From NCBI RefSeq assembly GCF_016881005.1, contig NZ_JACOPV010000010.1:62001-126000 (forward strand): a DNA stretch of 64,000 bases. The letters are read 5' to 3'. Of the stretch, positions 46,491 to 55,053 are shown one piece after another (within the stretch, counting starts at the first letter, position 1; each line of letters begins with the position of its first letter). The translations under genes and the position numbers were made by a program. The DNA is from Pseudomonas arcuscaelestis. GTDB taxonomy: Bacteria > Pseudomonadota > Gammaproteobacteria > Pseudomonadales > Pseudomonadaceae. The notes under the pieces are model-generated. The model had not been told where the DNA came from. It saw only the letters and a list, made by a program, of their open reading frames with translations, and made no database searches.

Positions 46491-46822
46491 AGATTGTTCA
46501 CCTCACCGATGGCGGTGAGCAGCGCCGTGGTCAGGTTACGGTCCAGGGAGCCGCGCTCCGGATCGGCATCGCCAGTGATGTCGGCCACGGTGAAGACCGG
46601 CTCGCCTGCCTCGTTGCAGATGCTGGCCGCGATCCGCCCGGCAATGCCGTCCTGCATTCCCGCCGACGCGATCAAGTCGCTGACAGCGGCGCGGTAGCCC
46701 AGCGGGCGAACAAACACCTCGCCCTGAAGCTCCTCGCCTCCCTGCTGCCACTTGACGGTCTTTTTGACCGGGGCGCCGGTGAAGGCGCCCATTTCTTTGA
46801 GACTCTGGATGCTGAGGTTCAT
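46397..46822 (-). CDS. Tail assembly chaperone G
   Basis: This 141-residue protein is encoded between the tail tube and tape measure genes. It has MNLSIQSLKEMGAFTGAPVK and ELQGEVFVRPLGYRAAVSDL segments, and a low-complexity basic end (SSATSTKSGTKSPSRSPARS) that follows the slip site. The GGGAAAG site is in the correct zero frame (G GGA AAG at codons 112-113). A fraction of ribosomes should continue into T as a GT fusion; G alone coats the tape measure. Confidence 0.88.
   Translation of the reverse strand: MNLSIQSLKEMGAFTGAPVKKTVKWQQGGEELQGEVFVRPLGYRAAVSDLIASAGMQDGIAGRIAASICNEAGEPVFTVADITGDADPERGSLDRNLTTALLTAIGEVNNLGKTQSSATSTKSGTKSPSRSPARSRKPKSA
46484..46490 (-). promoter_or_regulatory. Programmed -1 frameshift slippery heptamer GGGAAAG
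   Basis: The minus strand reads CTG GGA AAG ACC, giving X-XXY-YYZ as G-GGA-AAG, identical to the lambda G/GT slippery sequence. The -1 frame continues without a stop for about 100 codons into T. Confidence 0.88.
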
Positions 46823-46831
46823 GGCCTGTCC

Positions 46832-47560
46832 TTACGCAGTCTTGCGGATCCAGGCGGAGCCGCCCGAACGCTGGATGGTCGCGGCGGTGGTCACCACGGT
46901 GTTAGCGGCGAAGTCGAACGGGAAGTCCGATACATAGCCATCGAAGACGAACCAGGTGCGAGTGGGCGGCAACACGAAATCGTCACCATCACCGAGCACA
47001 GCGGTGGCAGAGGCATCAGCACCGCCACCGCCAGTCAGGGCAATGTTCGGCGCCGTGGTGTAGCCGGAGCCTGGGTTGGTGATGTTGAAACCGGTCACCT
47101 CGCCCCCGGAGACGATTGCAGTAGCAGCGGCCCCGGAACCGCCACCGCCCGTGATAGCGACTGCCGGCGCACTGGTGTAGCCGCTGCCGCCGTCGGCGAG
47201 GCTGATCGCCGCGAGCGAGCCCGAGGTGCCCACGGTGGGGGCAATGCCCTTGCCGTCTGACCAACCGACAACCCAGCGAATGCTTTCGATCGAATCGTCT
47301 TCGGAGAGCTGGTGCAGGCGAACGTGCGAAGCGTTGCGCGGGTCAGCGTTCAGGCTGAGGGTTGCCTGGCCAGGGGTTCTCAGGCCTCGCATGTAGCTGC
47401 GAACTGTCTCGCTGAGGCAGGTGGTCTCGATCTGGTCGGCGGGGTTGCCGCCAGGACTGAATGCAGTTGCGCACTCGATCTCCATAACTTCAAAGATCGA
47501 CGGGTTACCAGAGGCAGGCACCAGAGCGTAGATCTGGGTCCCTTGGGACAGAATCGACAT
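46832..47560 (-). CDS. Major tail tube protein (V-like) with glycine-rich repeat insertion
   Basis: This 242-residue protein is in the tail tube position (SILSQGTQIYALVPASGNPS, ETTCLSETVRSYMRGLRTPG). Residues ~118-190 contain two repeats of about 39 residues with GSGYTSAPAVAITGGGG and GSGYTTAPNIALTGGGG, followed by the final tube strand (FVLPPTRTWFVFDGYVSDFP). The repeats probably form an exposed domain on the tube surface, similar in principle to the decorating domain of lambda V. The ATG at 47560 has GGAG seven bases upstream. Confidence 0.87.
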   Translation of the reverse strand: MSILSQGTQIYALVPASGNPSIFEVMEIECATAFSPGGNPADQIETTCLSETVRSYMRGLRTPGQATLSLNADPRNASHVRLHQLSEDDSIESIRWVVGWSDGKGIAPTVGTSGSLAAISLADGGSGYTSAPAVAITGGGGSGAAATAIVSGGEVTGFNITNPGSGYTTAPNIALTGGGGADASATAVLGDGDDFVLPPTRTWFVFDGYVSDFPFDFAANTVVTTAATIQRSGGSAWIRKTA

Positions 47561-47580
47561 GGCGTTCTCCAAATGTCGGG

Positions 47581-47605
47581 CAAAAGAAAACCCGCACTGG
47601 GCGGG
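47581..47605 (-). terminator. Intrinsic terminator-like hairpin upstream of tail tube gene
   Basis: On the minus strand CCCGC-CCAGT-GCGGG is followed by TTTTCTTTTG. It lies between the tail completion gene and the tail tube gene, and may modulate the tail tube mRNA level. Confidence 0.6.
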
Positions 47606-47622
47606 CCTTGGTCGGGGTGGTG

Positions 47623-47991
47623 TCAGCGCTGGACTATCCAGTCGGCATCAAAGCCGGCTCGATAGTTCTTGGTAGTAGGGTCACGGCCTTCGACACCCCA
47701 GCGGGTGATGTAGGCGTGAAGCTCGATCGCATCACGCAAAGCATCGCGAACACGCCGGGCGGTGGTGCCCGTTGTTGCGTAAACGTCGACCTGCAGGGTG
47801 AAGCCGTCGACATCAGGGCGCCCAGCAAGGTAGTTCTCTGGGCTGCCAGCGATGACTTGCCAGACCGCGTAGGGCTTAACCACGCCATCAGGCGCTTCCC
47901 CGAAGGAATAGAGCCTGGTATCTACCCCGGTTCCTAGCAGAGCACCGACGCCTGCGTCCTTCGAGCAGATTTCGAAAATGGGAGCGCTCAT
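47623..47991 (-). CDS. Tail completion protein, DUF3168/U-like
   Basis: This 122-residue protein has the DUF3168 pattern (YSFGEAPDGVVKPYAVWQVI, DGFTLQVDVYATTGTTARRV, ALRDAI). Members cap the tail at the head end. The start overlaps the stop of the HK97 gp10-like gene by one base, and the order relative to connectors fits HK97-like phages. Confidence 0.85.
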   Translation of the reverse strand: MSAPIFEICSKDAGVGALLGTGVDTRLYSFGEAPDGVVKPYAVWQVIAGSPENYLAGRPDVDGFTLQVDVYATTGTTARRVRDALRDAIELHAYITRWGVEGRDPTTKNYRAGFDADWIVQR

Positions 47992-48476
47992 CAGGCAGTT
48001 TCCCCTTTCTTCAGAGCTCGCTTGATGGCGCGATCAATAGCCTTTTCGTACTCGGTGATAAACGTGCCGGTTACCTCGCTGATGTTGTCAGCCAGTGCCG
48101 GACGCATGAAGGGAGCCGCGGGCATTTTCTCGGTACCGAACTCAAGCAACCGCCAGTGCGGGGTAGGCGCGTTCGGGCTCAGGTCACCGCCGTCGGCAAG
48201 TACCGCGCCATGCAGAACGCCAACCCGAAACCCAAGGTCTCCGCTGCGCTTGAATAGACGGCCATTCCAACGTACTGCAATGTTGTCGGATATCGCCCTG
48301 CCCGTCTCTTTGTTGTCGAGACGCTCAGCCCCTTGCTTGGCTTTTTCGGCGACTACGTTAGCAGCGCGCCGAAGTGCAGCCCGACCGCCTTTGCGCTTTG
48401 TTTCGTACTTCACAGCCTGGATCTTGCCGAGCAGGCTATCCAGCCCCAATAGGCTGAACTCGACTGTTTCAGCCAT
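47991..48476 (-). CDS. HK97 gp10-like neck/tail protein
   Basis: This 161-residue protein matches the HK97-gp10-like family: an N-terminal helix with AALRRAANVVAEKAKQGAER, a beta part (FRVGVLHGAVLADGG, HWRLLEFGTEKMPAAPFMRP) and a C-terminal amphipathic helix. This family joins the head connector to the tail. It overlaps the head closure gene by eight bases. Confidence 0.87.
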   Translation of the reverse strand: MAETVEFSLLGLDSLLGKIQAVKYETKRKGGRAALRRAANVVAEKAKQGAERLDNKETGRAISDNIAVRWNGRLFKRSGDLGFRVGVLHGAVLADGGDLSPNAPTPHWRLLEFGTEKMPAAPFMRPALADNISEVTGTFITEYEKAIDRAIKRALKKGETA

Positions 48477-48807
48477 CCTTCACCCCCATCGAGACAAGGA
48501 TGGTCAAGTAGTCGCGCCCGGACTTGGGGTCCTCCAATGGTGGGCCTTCGATGCTGTACAGCTCGCCGCGGTGGACGATACGCATCGTCGGCAGCACGCC
48601 GGACCGGTAACGGATGACGACACGAGCCGTCGCCTCTGATTGCGCCGCCTGGGCAGCAATAAGGTCACGCGCCGAGAGCGGCTCAACGGCAGCCCAGGTG
48701 CTAGCGAATGGCTGCCAGGATGGCTCGCCGAATTCGCCCGACCCTGGGTCGCGGATGGCGACTTTGTGCTGGATTTCAATCGGGTGACGCAGATCGCCCG
48801 CCCTCAT
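48469..48807 (-). CDS. Head closure / head-tail adaptor protein
   Basis: This 112-residue protein has the SPP1 gp16-like head closure pattern (MRAGDLRHPIEIQHKV, WAAVEPLSARDLIAAQAAQS, ATARVVIRYRSG, YSIEGPPLEDPKSGRDYLTI). The start at 48807 overlaps the stop of the adaptor gene. It forms the second ring of the neck. Confidence 0.88.
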   Translation of the reverse strand: MRAGDLRHPIEIQHKVAIRDPGSGEFGEPSWQPFASTWAAVEPLSARDLIAAQAAQSEATARVVIRYRSGVLPTMRIVHRGELYSIEGPPLEDPKSGRDYLTILVSMGVKDG

Positions 48808-49121
48808 ACATTCACCCAACGATATGGCGACCACAGGGCATTGGTTGCCATGGGAAGCTCGGCAGTGATTGTTCCGATCACCACAGACTCGCGACTTGCG
48901 TACCAGTGGCCAATCAGCAAAAGAGCGCCCTGTCGGATGGGCTTGGTGATGACCATGGCCTTGCCGATTGGATCTGGCAGCACACTGCCCTCCTCGATAA
49001 GCTCACGGTTAGTCCAGAGCTCGAAGGTGCTCAGAGCTGCATCCGTGTAGCCCTGAATCAGATCGTCCTCGGCATCGTGAGTAACGCGCAGGTGCGCCTT
49101 CACGGTAGCGAGGTCAATCAT
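48804..49121 (-). CDS. Head-tail connector protein (gp6-like adaptor)
   Basis: This 105-residue helical protein matches the HK97 gp6/phiE125 gp8 connector family (MIDLATVKAHLRVTHDAEDD, LIQGYTDAALSTFE, ALLLIGHWYASRE). It forms the ring under the portal. It overlaps the preceding gene by eight bases and the next by four. Confidence 0.88.
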   Translation of the reverse strand: MIDLATVKAHLRVTHDAEDDLIQGYTDAALSTFELWTNRELIEEGSVLPDPIGKAMVITKPIRQGALLLIGHWYASRESVVIGTITAELPMATNALWSPYRWVNV

Positions 49122-49539
49122 TGCTCGGCACCAAGGCCTGCAAGGCGGGCTTTAGCGCAGACGGATCGAAGTCGATACCCTTGGCGGTGAGCCACTCCTT
49201 CAGCTTGGGCACCGTCATCTTGAGCGGATCAGTTTCTTCCTCGGCGTCCTTGTGTGCCTTGATCGCCGCGTCGATCTCTTCCTGCGAGCTGCGTGATGCA
49301 AATCCTTCAGGCGGGTAATTCGACGCTAGATAGCCGGTCTCAACAAACTCGGCAATGGTCGGGCCATCCAGGCGCAGCCCAGACACCTTATCGGGATCGA
49401 GGTAGGTCGCCACGCCCAAGTGCTCGACCGCCACCAGTGCACAGCGGTCAGAAACATCCTGCTCTCCTGCCTGGATCTCAACCACCTGGTTTCCATCCAC
49501 CGCGAACGGAAAAGGCTTCTTCACAAAAATACTCGGCAT
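49114..49539 (-). CDS. Small phage protein with C-terminal HeH/LEM-like fold
   Basis: This 141-residue protein lies between the capsid and connector genes. The N-terminal part (IFVKKPFPFAVDGNQVVEIQ) is beta-rich. The C-terminal ~40 residues (LKMTVPKLKEWLTAKGIDF, ALKPALQALV) look like a short helix-extended-helix, seen in capsid-associated proteins. Function is uncertain. The ATG at 49539 is chosen; the longer frame adds an unrelated segment. Confidence 0.68.
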   Translation of the reverse strand: MPSIFVKKPFPFAVDGNQVVEIQAGEQDVSDRCALVAVEHLGVATYLDPDKVSGLRLDGPTIAEFVETGYLASNYPPEGFASRSSQEEIDAAIKAHKDAEEETDPLKMTVPKLKEWLTAKGIDFDPSALKPALQALVPSND

Positions 49540-49579
49540 AAATCCTCCTGCGAGAGAGCGCCCGAAGGCGCCCACCCGA

Positions 49580-50782
49580 TTAGGCAGCGCTCAGAGCCAG
49601 GACCTTGATTGCCTGGGAGTCAACGAGCATGCCGCCGACGCGCTTGGTGGTGTAGAAACCTACGAAAGGCTTGTTGGTGTAGGGGTCGCGCAGAACGCGG
49701 GTGCCGATGCGGTCGACGATGGTGTAGCCGCGTTTGAAGTCGCCGAACGAGATCGCGTTGGCATCAGCAGCGACATCTGGCATGTCTTCGTTCTCGGTGA
49801 TGCCGTAGCTCAGCAGCGTCGATGGTTGGCCCAGCTCCAGGCCTGGGCGCCACAGGTAGTTGCCTTCGCTGTCCTTCAGTTTGCGCACATAGGCCAGGGT
49901 CAGGTTGGTCATCATGAAACGACCATTGGCGCGATAGCCCGCTTTCAGGGAGTGGATCAGGTCGATCAGGTTGTCACCGGTGAAGCCACCGGCGGTACCA
50001 GAAATCAGCTTCTGCAGCTTACCGAACGCGCGGGTTTTGTCGCTGTCAGTGACCAGTTCGTAGGCCAGGTAACCCTTCGGCTTGTTCACGCCGTTGCCGC
50101 TGGTGAACGCGCTCCCCTCCTTCTCGGAGAACTCACGCGAGACTTCGCTGTTCAGCCAGCCCTCGGCATCGAAGAAGATGTCGTCAAGGCTGGTCTGAGT
50201 GGCCTGCGGGTTGGCGTAGATCTCACCCATGAACGCCGAGATCTGACCGAGAGTCGGGTTGCCAGTCGCCGGGCGAGCATCGGTTTCACCTACCCAACCG
50301 GAGCCAGCGCCGCCCAGGCTCACCAGACGCTTGTAGTCCGGCGAGCCGACGGTAATCTGGTTGCACACCTGGCGCATCGGCGAAGTGTCTTTCAGCAGCT
50401 CAATAATGCTGCGGTCCAGTTCTTCCGGCACCGCGTAGCCGCCATCGGCATCGTTACCGATCTGCAAGGCTTTCGCCTGGAGGTCGCCCAGGCCGGTATC
50501 GATGCCCTTACGGACGAACTGCATGAACGCCGTCTTGTGCTCGCTGGCTGCCTTGGTTCCGGTGCCGTCGGGACGCTTCAGGTCGGCCAGTTCCTTTTCC
50601 AGCGCCGACTTCAACTCGTCGAGCTCGGTCAACTTCTCGTTCAGGGTGTCGACCTGGCCCGACAGCTTGCCTTTCTCGGCCTCCAGGCCGTCGATGCGCT
50701 TGTCGTTTTTTTCCTTGAACTCGTCGAACTTCTTGCCCAGGGCTTCAGCGACGTCTTCGATGTCTTTCTTTTCAACAGCCAT
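49580..50782 (-). CDS. Major capsid protein, HK97 fold
   Basis: This 400-residue protein has a highly charged coiled-coil N-terminus (residues 1-75), which acts as the scaffolding delta domain and is expected to be removed by the protease. After the linker come HK97-fold segments (GGYAVPEELDRSIIELLKDT, SPMRQVCNQITVG, FSEKEGSAFTSGNG, KRGYTIVDRIGTRVLRDPYT). AAGGAG precedes the ATG. The protease and portal genes follow upstream as in HK97. Confidence 0.93.
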   Translation of the reverse strand: MAVEKKDIEDVAEALGKKFDEFKEKNDKRIDGLEAEKGKLSGQVDTLNEKLTELDELKSALEKELADLKRPDGTGTKAASEHKTAFMQFVRKGIDTGLGDLQAKALQIGNDADGGYAVPEELDRSIIELLKDTSPMRQVCNQITVGSPDYKRLVSLGGAGSGWVGETDARPATGNPTLGQISAFMGEIYANPQATQTSLDDIFFDAEGWLNSEVSREFSEKEGSAFTSGNGVNKPKGYLAYELVTDSDKTRAFGKLQKLISGTAGGFTGDNLIDLIHSLKAGYRANGRFMMTNLTLAYVRKLKDSEGNYLWRPGLELGQPSTLLSYGITENEDMPDVAADANAISFGDFKRGYTIVDRIGTRVLRDPYTNKPFVGFYTTKRVGGMLVDSQAIKVLALSAA

Positions 50783-50792
50783 GAGAGGCTCC

Positions 50793-51446
50793 TTAAATTC
50801 GGTCCAAAAGGGATTTCAGTGATTGAAGTGCTTCGTCGGCATCCGCCTCTCGCGGTGACACTGCACCGTAGCCCTTAGCCATAAAGGCCTTGGCCTGGGA
50901 GCCGGAAAACCCTACCTCTCGTAGGGCCCGCTCCACTTTGCTGGGCGGCGGGGTTTCACCACGCGCCAGCAGAGATTTCACGTCGGTGATTCGGGCTTCG
51001 TCGTTGGCCGGGAAGGTGACCAGGGAGAGCTCCCAGAGGTCGATCTGCTTCAGGATCCAGACGCCCTTTTCCTTGTCGTACTCGTAGTCATCAAGCATGT
51101 AGCCAATGGATGTGCCAGTCAGGCTGCCTGCCTTCATGTGCGCATGAGCACGCTTGGCAAGCGGGTCGTCTTCGATGAGCAGGCGCCCCTTGAAGAACAA
51201 CCCCACATCATCCTCGCGCATCTCGGTGTAGATGCCGATCGGCTCGCTCATGTTGTGCTGCCAGAGCATTGCTGGGAGACGGCCCTTCTCTTTCCATCTG
51301 GCCAGGCTCGCCTCGAAAGCTCCGCGGACAACCACGTCTCCGTAGCTGTCCTCGACACCGAAGACCGAGCCATAACCCTCGAACTCGCCCGTTTCACTGA
51401 CCGACTTGATGGTCAGCGGCCGGTCAAGGCGCTGTTTTGTCTGCAT
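50793..51446 (-). CDS. HK97-family prohead protease
   Basis: This 217-residue protease has the herpesvirus/HK97 protease motifs: FEGYGSVFGVEDSYGDVVVR, catalytic histidine in AMLWQHN near residue 65, catalytic serine in GSLTGTSIGY near residue 112 and LWELSLVTFPANDEA. It cleaves the capsid delta domain and then itself. The start overlaps the portal gene by 23 bases. Confidence 0.92.
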   Translation of the reverse strand: MQTKQRLDRPLTIKSVSETGEFEGYGSVFGVEDSYGDVVVRGAFEASLARWKEKGRLPAMLWQHNMSEPIGIYTEMREDDVGLFFKGRLLIEDDPLAKRAHAHMKAGSLTGTSIGYMLDDYEYDKEKGVWILKQIDLWELSLVTFPANDEARITDVKSLLARGETPPPSKVERALREVGFSGSQAKAFMAKGYGAVSPREADADEALQSLKSLLDRI

Positions 51447-52635
51447 CGTCGGTAGCCTCTGGTTTAGTGGTCATGTTCATTGGGGTCAGGTAGATGTCGC
51501 CGCCCTCTCGAGGGTTCTCATCTTCCAGCTCGCGGCAATCATTGGGGCTCAGGATTCCCCACTGGATACCCTTGCCGTAGGAGTTGTAGCGCCCATTTAG
51601 GTCGCCGCGCATCAGGGCGCCGGCGTTGAATTTGGCGTAGTGAGTCAGTCGGTCCTTCTCATTGAGCAGGCCAACCTGAATGCGGTGCTCAATTCGCGTG
51701 ATGATCGGCACCAGTGAGTAGTTCACGAAGTTCATGCCCATCTGCTCAACGTTGTTGAGCGTCATCTTGTCCATGTTCGCAACCAGGTGCGGTGGCACAC
51801 GAAAGAGGCCGCAGAGCTGCGCTTCGGTCATGCGCTTGGACTCAATGAACTGGGCGTCCTGGGCATTCAGGCTAATCGGCTTCCAGTCCAGCCCCATCTC
51901 CAAGATCATCGGCTTATAGGCGTTCGCCACACCCATGTGCTCGCCCTGGAACTCGGTCTTGAGTCGGCCAAAGGCCTCGTCAGTCAGCTGCTGCTCAGTA
52001 CGCAGAACCCCGCTGGTCACAGCCCCGTTCGTGAAAAGCTTGCCGGCGTGCGCATCCATTGCTTGGCCAAGGCCAAGAGTTTGCCGCGCGTAAGCGATAG
52101 GGTTCAGGCCGTTCAAACCGTCCAGCGTGAACAGCCGGACGTGCCAGATCTCTTTCTGTGTGAGCGTCTGCGGGCCTGCCTTGAAATTGACTTTGTATTC
52201 AACCGACCAATCGTCGTTGAGCTTCGGTTGGACGATGTCGGGGTTGAGCGGTAGAAGCTCAACGACATTGCCGAGAGCCTCAACCTTGTAGGCGTAGAAG
52301 TTGCCACGCAAACACAGGCAAGCAACCAGCATCTCCCAGAACTCCTGGGCGGTCATGTAACCGTTCGGCGCCATAGTCAGCAGCGGGTAGAGTCGATGGC
52401 TGGTCGCCGGCAAGCGCACTTTATCGGTCTGCTTCATCAGTCGGCACGGCAACATGCCAATCGACTCGGCCAGCACGCGAACGCAGTTGAACACCACCAG
52501 TTGCTGCAGAGCACTGTTGGTAGTAACTCGCTGGCCGGACGTTGTTTCGTAGCCAGTGCCGAGGGCCTGCGCCAGCTTTTCTGGCGTGTCGATAATCAGT
52601 GGGTTGCTCTTTCTCCCAAGGAGTGCTCGAAGCAT
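51424..52635 (-). CDS. Phage portal protein
   Basis: This 403-residue protein matches HK97-type portals (NSALQQLVVFNCVRVLAESI, PCRLMKQTD, QEFWEMLVACLCLRGNFYAY, LCGLFRVPPHLVANMDKMTL, NNVEQMGMNFVNYSLVPI). It forms the dodecameric DNA entry ring. The start at 52635 (MLRALLGRK) overlaps the stop of the small membrane protein by one base. Confidence 0.93.
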   Translation of the reverse strand: MLRALLGRKSNPLIIDTPEKLAQALGTGYETTSGQRVTTNSALQQLVVFNCVRVLAESIGMLPCRLMKQTDKVRLPATSHRLYPLLTMAPNGYMTAQEFWEMLVACLCLRGNFYAYKVEALGNVVELLPLNPDIVQPKLNDDWSVEYKVNFKAGPQTLTQKEIWHVRLFTLDGLNGLNPIAYARQTLGLGQAMDAHAGKLFTNGAVTSGVLRTEQQLTDEAFGRLKTEFQGEHMGVANAYKPMILEMGLDWKPISLNAQDAQFIESKRMTEAQLCGLFRVPPHLVANMDKMTLNNVEQMGMNFVNYSLVPIITRIEHRIQVGLLNEKDRLTHYAKFNAGALMRGDLNGRYNSYGKGIQWGILSPNDCRELEDENPREGGDIYLTPMNMTTKPEATDDADKTAP

Positions 52636-52844
52636 CAGCTGCCCCCTCGAATGATCGCGTAAGCGGCGAGCCCCATCAGGATCACCCCGCATACAGAAAG
52701 CGACACGGCTTCACCGAAGCCTACCCACAAACCGCGCGCGAGCAGCCCGAAGCCGGCCAGGCCGACCAAATCCGGCAAGCTTTCGCGCAGGCGCGCGAGG
52801 GCCGACACCTCGTCATCACGAGGCGTCTCGTTTTCAGGGGTCAT
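52635..52844 (-). CDS. Small membrane protein between portal and terminase
   Basis: This 69-residue protein has a charged N-terminus and two hydrophobic segments (LVGLAGFGLLARGLWVGFG, AVSLSVCGVILMGLAAYAII). It overlaps its neighbours by one to four bases. Its function is unknown. A holin-like or superinfection-blocking role would fit the topology, but nothing in the sequence proves it. Confidence 0.7.
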   Translation of the reverse strand: MTPENETPRDDEVSALARLRESLPDLVGLAGFGLLARGLWVGFGEAVSLSVCGVILMGLAAYAIIRGGS

Positions 52845-54568
52845 AGGGTTCTGATTCCGTGTTTGGATAGATGGTCAGAAAGGGTGTCTTCAGGGTGGGC
52901 GTTCGCCAGCACCCGGCCGATCGCCATGATCAGCGCCACTGCGCCATCGATTTTGTTGTCTTCGCCCTGCTTTATTGGGCGCACTACGTCATCGTTACCC
53001 GGCAGGTGCTTGCCAATCACGTTGCCGATACACCAGGTCATGATCGGATTGCCGTCATGGTGGAACCGGCCAGCCTCAATAGCGGCCTCCAACTCCTTCA
53101 TTCCGTCCGACATGTTGGTGTAGTTCTGGGTGATGGTGACTGGGTTGAAGCCTTCATCGTCCAGCTCATGGCTGAGGCCGGTTGCCCCGTGGGGGTCAAT
53201 AGGCGCCTCTCGGATCGGTGCGTGATGATTCGCCTCTTTGGTGTCCTCAAGGATCTCTCGGTAATCGACCTCTGCCCCGTCAGTGGTGCAAAGGTGGCCG
53301 GAGTTGATCCAGGCCTGAAAGCGCTCCGACATGCGTTTGTTGTCAGGGTCGAAGGCCGTGTCTTCCGGAACCCAGAAGGCCGGCGCGATGCTGTAGTAAT
53401 GGGTCTTGCCGTCAATGACCCGCCAGAACAAACGGGCCCGGGAGTTCATATCCAGCTTGCGCGCCAAGTCGAATCCGGCCACCCACTCCTGACCCTCAAA
53501 CTGCTCCAGGGTGAGCGTGGTGTCTTCGCAGGCCTTCCAGCTTTCCATGTTGTAGAAGCCGGACTTCGCGCTCACCCACAGATTGAGGTGCTTGGTCTTG
53601 AAGGTGTTGGTGAACCGCGCAGAGCGGATGGCTCGAGCCAACTGGCTCTCCAAGTACTCTTGGAATACCGAGACCCCCATACAAGGGTTGGCCTTGGCCA
53701 AGTTCTTCGGATCAGTCCAGTCATCCCCCTCGTCCAGCGTCCAGATGTAACCGAACAGCTCATCGTCTGGAACAGTGCCTTCGAGCATCTCGATAACTTG
53801 GCGACGCTTGTCGTAGCAAGGACCCTCGATGTTCGCCCCGGCGGTGGTGATGATGAACATCAGCGGCTGCCGCCGGGCGCCCATGCCGGTGAGCATGGTG
53901 TCGTACTGGGCCGAACTGTCGTGCTCGTGGAATTCGTCGATGATCGCGCAGGATGGCGAAGCACCATCACCAGGGTTGCCAATCAGTGGCTCGAAGCGGC
54001 TGCCGTTGGAAGGGATGTTCAGGTTCGAGGCGTTGACCTCTATGCCTGCCGCCTCTATCAGCATCGGCGAACGACTCACCATAAGCCTGGCCGGGCGGAA
54101 CACCTCCCACGCCTGCTTCTCGGTGGTCGCGCCGGAGTAAACCTCGGCACCGAACTCGCCATCGGCAACAAACATGCTGATGCCAACACCCGCGGCGATT
54201 ACCGATTTACCGTTCTTCCGCGGCACCTCCCAGTAGCTCTCGCGGAACCGACGGTACACGCCTTTTTTTCTGACCCAGCCAAAGGTGCAGGCCAGGCCAA
54301 ACAACTGCCAGGGCTCCAGCGTAATCAGCTGTCGCTTAAAGGCCCATTCCCCTTTTGTGTGAGGGAGCAGCTGCTGAAGCTTGAGCTTCTTCTCCGCCTT
54401 CTTCGGGTCGAACTTGTACGGGAACGACTTGGAGCGACTCGCCGCTACTTCATCGAAGTGCCGCTGAATAGCCTGGTGAGTGTAACGGCAGGCCGGAAAC
54501 TTCCCTTTCAGGACGGACCTTGCCCAAGCCATCGCCTTGTCGACGTTGGGGTGAGCGGTCTTGGCCAT
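52841..54568 (-). CDS. Terminase large subunit
   Basis: This 575-residue protein has the packaging ATPase and nuclease of the HK97/lambdoid type: a Walker A-like segment WEVPRKNGKSVIAAGVG near residue 110, Walker B CAIIDEFHEHDSSAQYD near 207, coupling motif ITTAGANIEGP near 235 and the nuclease core with WVAGFDLARKLD near 365. It pumps DNA into the prohead and makes the terminal cut. Its start overlaps the stop of the small subunit by one base (TAATG). Confidence 0.95.
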   Translation of the reverse strand: MAKTAHPNVDKAMAWARSVLKGKFPACRYTHQAIQRHFDEVAASRSKSFPYKFDPKKAEKKLKLQQLLPHTKGEWAFKRQLITLEPWQLFGLACTFGWVRKKGVYRRFRESYWEVPRKNGKSVIAAGVGISMFVADGEFGAEVYSGATTEKQAWEVFRPARLMVSRSPMLIEAAGIEVNASNLNIPSNGSRFEPLIGNPGDGASPSCAIIDEFHEHDSSAQYDTMLTGMGARRQPLMFIITTAGANIEGPCYDKRRQVIEMLEGTVPDDELFGYIWTLDEGDDWTDPKNLAKANPCMGVSVFQEYLESQLARAIRSARFTNTFKTKHLNLWVSAKSGFYNMESWKACEDTTLTLEQFEGQEWVAGFDLARKLDMNSRARLFWRVIDGKTHYYSIAPAFWVPEDTAFDPDNKRMSERFQAWINSGHLCTTDGAEVDYREILEDTKEANHHAPIREAPIDPHGATGLSHELDDEGFNPVTITQNYTNMSDGMKELEAAIEAGRFHHDGNPIMTWCIGNVIGKHLPGNDDVVRPIKQGEDNKIDGAVALIMAIGRVLANAHPEDTLSDHLSKHGIRTL

Positions 54569-55053
54569 TAGGAACTCAGTAGGGCTGCAAATTCGTTGGT
54601 GGATCTCTGCTTATTACCGCCGATGATGCGGGTCCGGCTGGCCGGGTCGAGGCCGAGCATCGAACCGAAGGTAACCATTTGGCGCATCGCCTCATTGGCT
54701 GCGGTCAGCGCTGGGTTCTTCATTGGGCTGCCTTGCGACGACTCGACGACGATACCGAACTGCTGAACCGACTCTTCAGCCATCCGCCACTTGTCATAGG
54801 CGGTGCAGAAAGCTTCGACGTTGTGCAGATCCGTCAGGGCGACAACATGCTCGCGGAGCAATTCCGGCACCAGCATCTTCCACATCGTGGCGGCTCGGTC
54901 GCTCAACCACTCCGGCGGATCGATATCGGTGACCTGGGAAAACTTGGGCTCAGCCGTATTTAAGGCCCGCTTGCCGGGGTTTCCGGCGAGCTGTTTCTTG
55001 GCCGTCGGCTTGGGTTTGCGACCACGGCCGGCGACCGTGGCGGTGCCTCCCAT
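54568..55053 (-). CDS. Terminase small subunit, P27 family
   Basis: This 161-residue protein begins with the basic RGRKPKPTAKKQLAGNPGKR typical of the P27 family, followed by PPEWLSDRAATMWKMLVPEL and helices (VVESSQGSPMKNPALTAANE, AMRQMVTFGSMLGLDP). It binds the packaging start site and delivers DNA to the large subunit. It follows an HNH endonuclease gene, a common arrangement in cos phages. Confidence 0.92.
   Translation of the reverse strand: MGGTATVAGRGRKPKPTAKKQLAGNPGKRALNTAEPKFSQVTDIDPPEWLSDRAATMWKMLVPELLREHVVALTDLHNVEAFCTAYDKWRMAEESVQQFGIVVESSQGSPMKNPALTAANEAMRQMVTFGSMLGLDPASRTRIIGGNKQRSTNEFAALLSS

Noticed and set aside
52871..54571. Plus-strand frame of 566 codons opposite the large terminase
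   Set aside because: The terminase strand carries Walker and nuclease motifs; the opposite frame is a codon-bias shadow.
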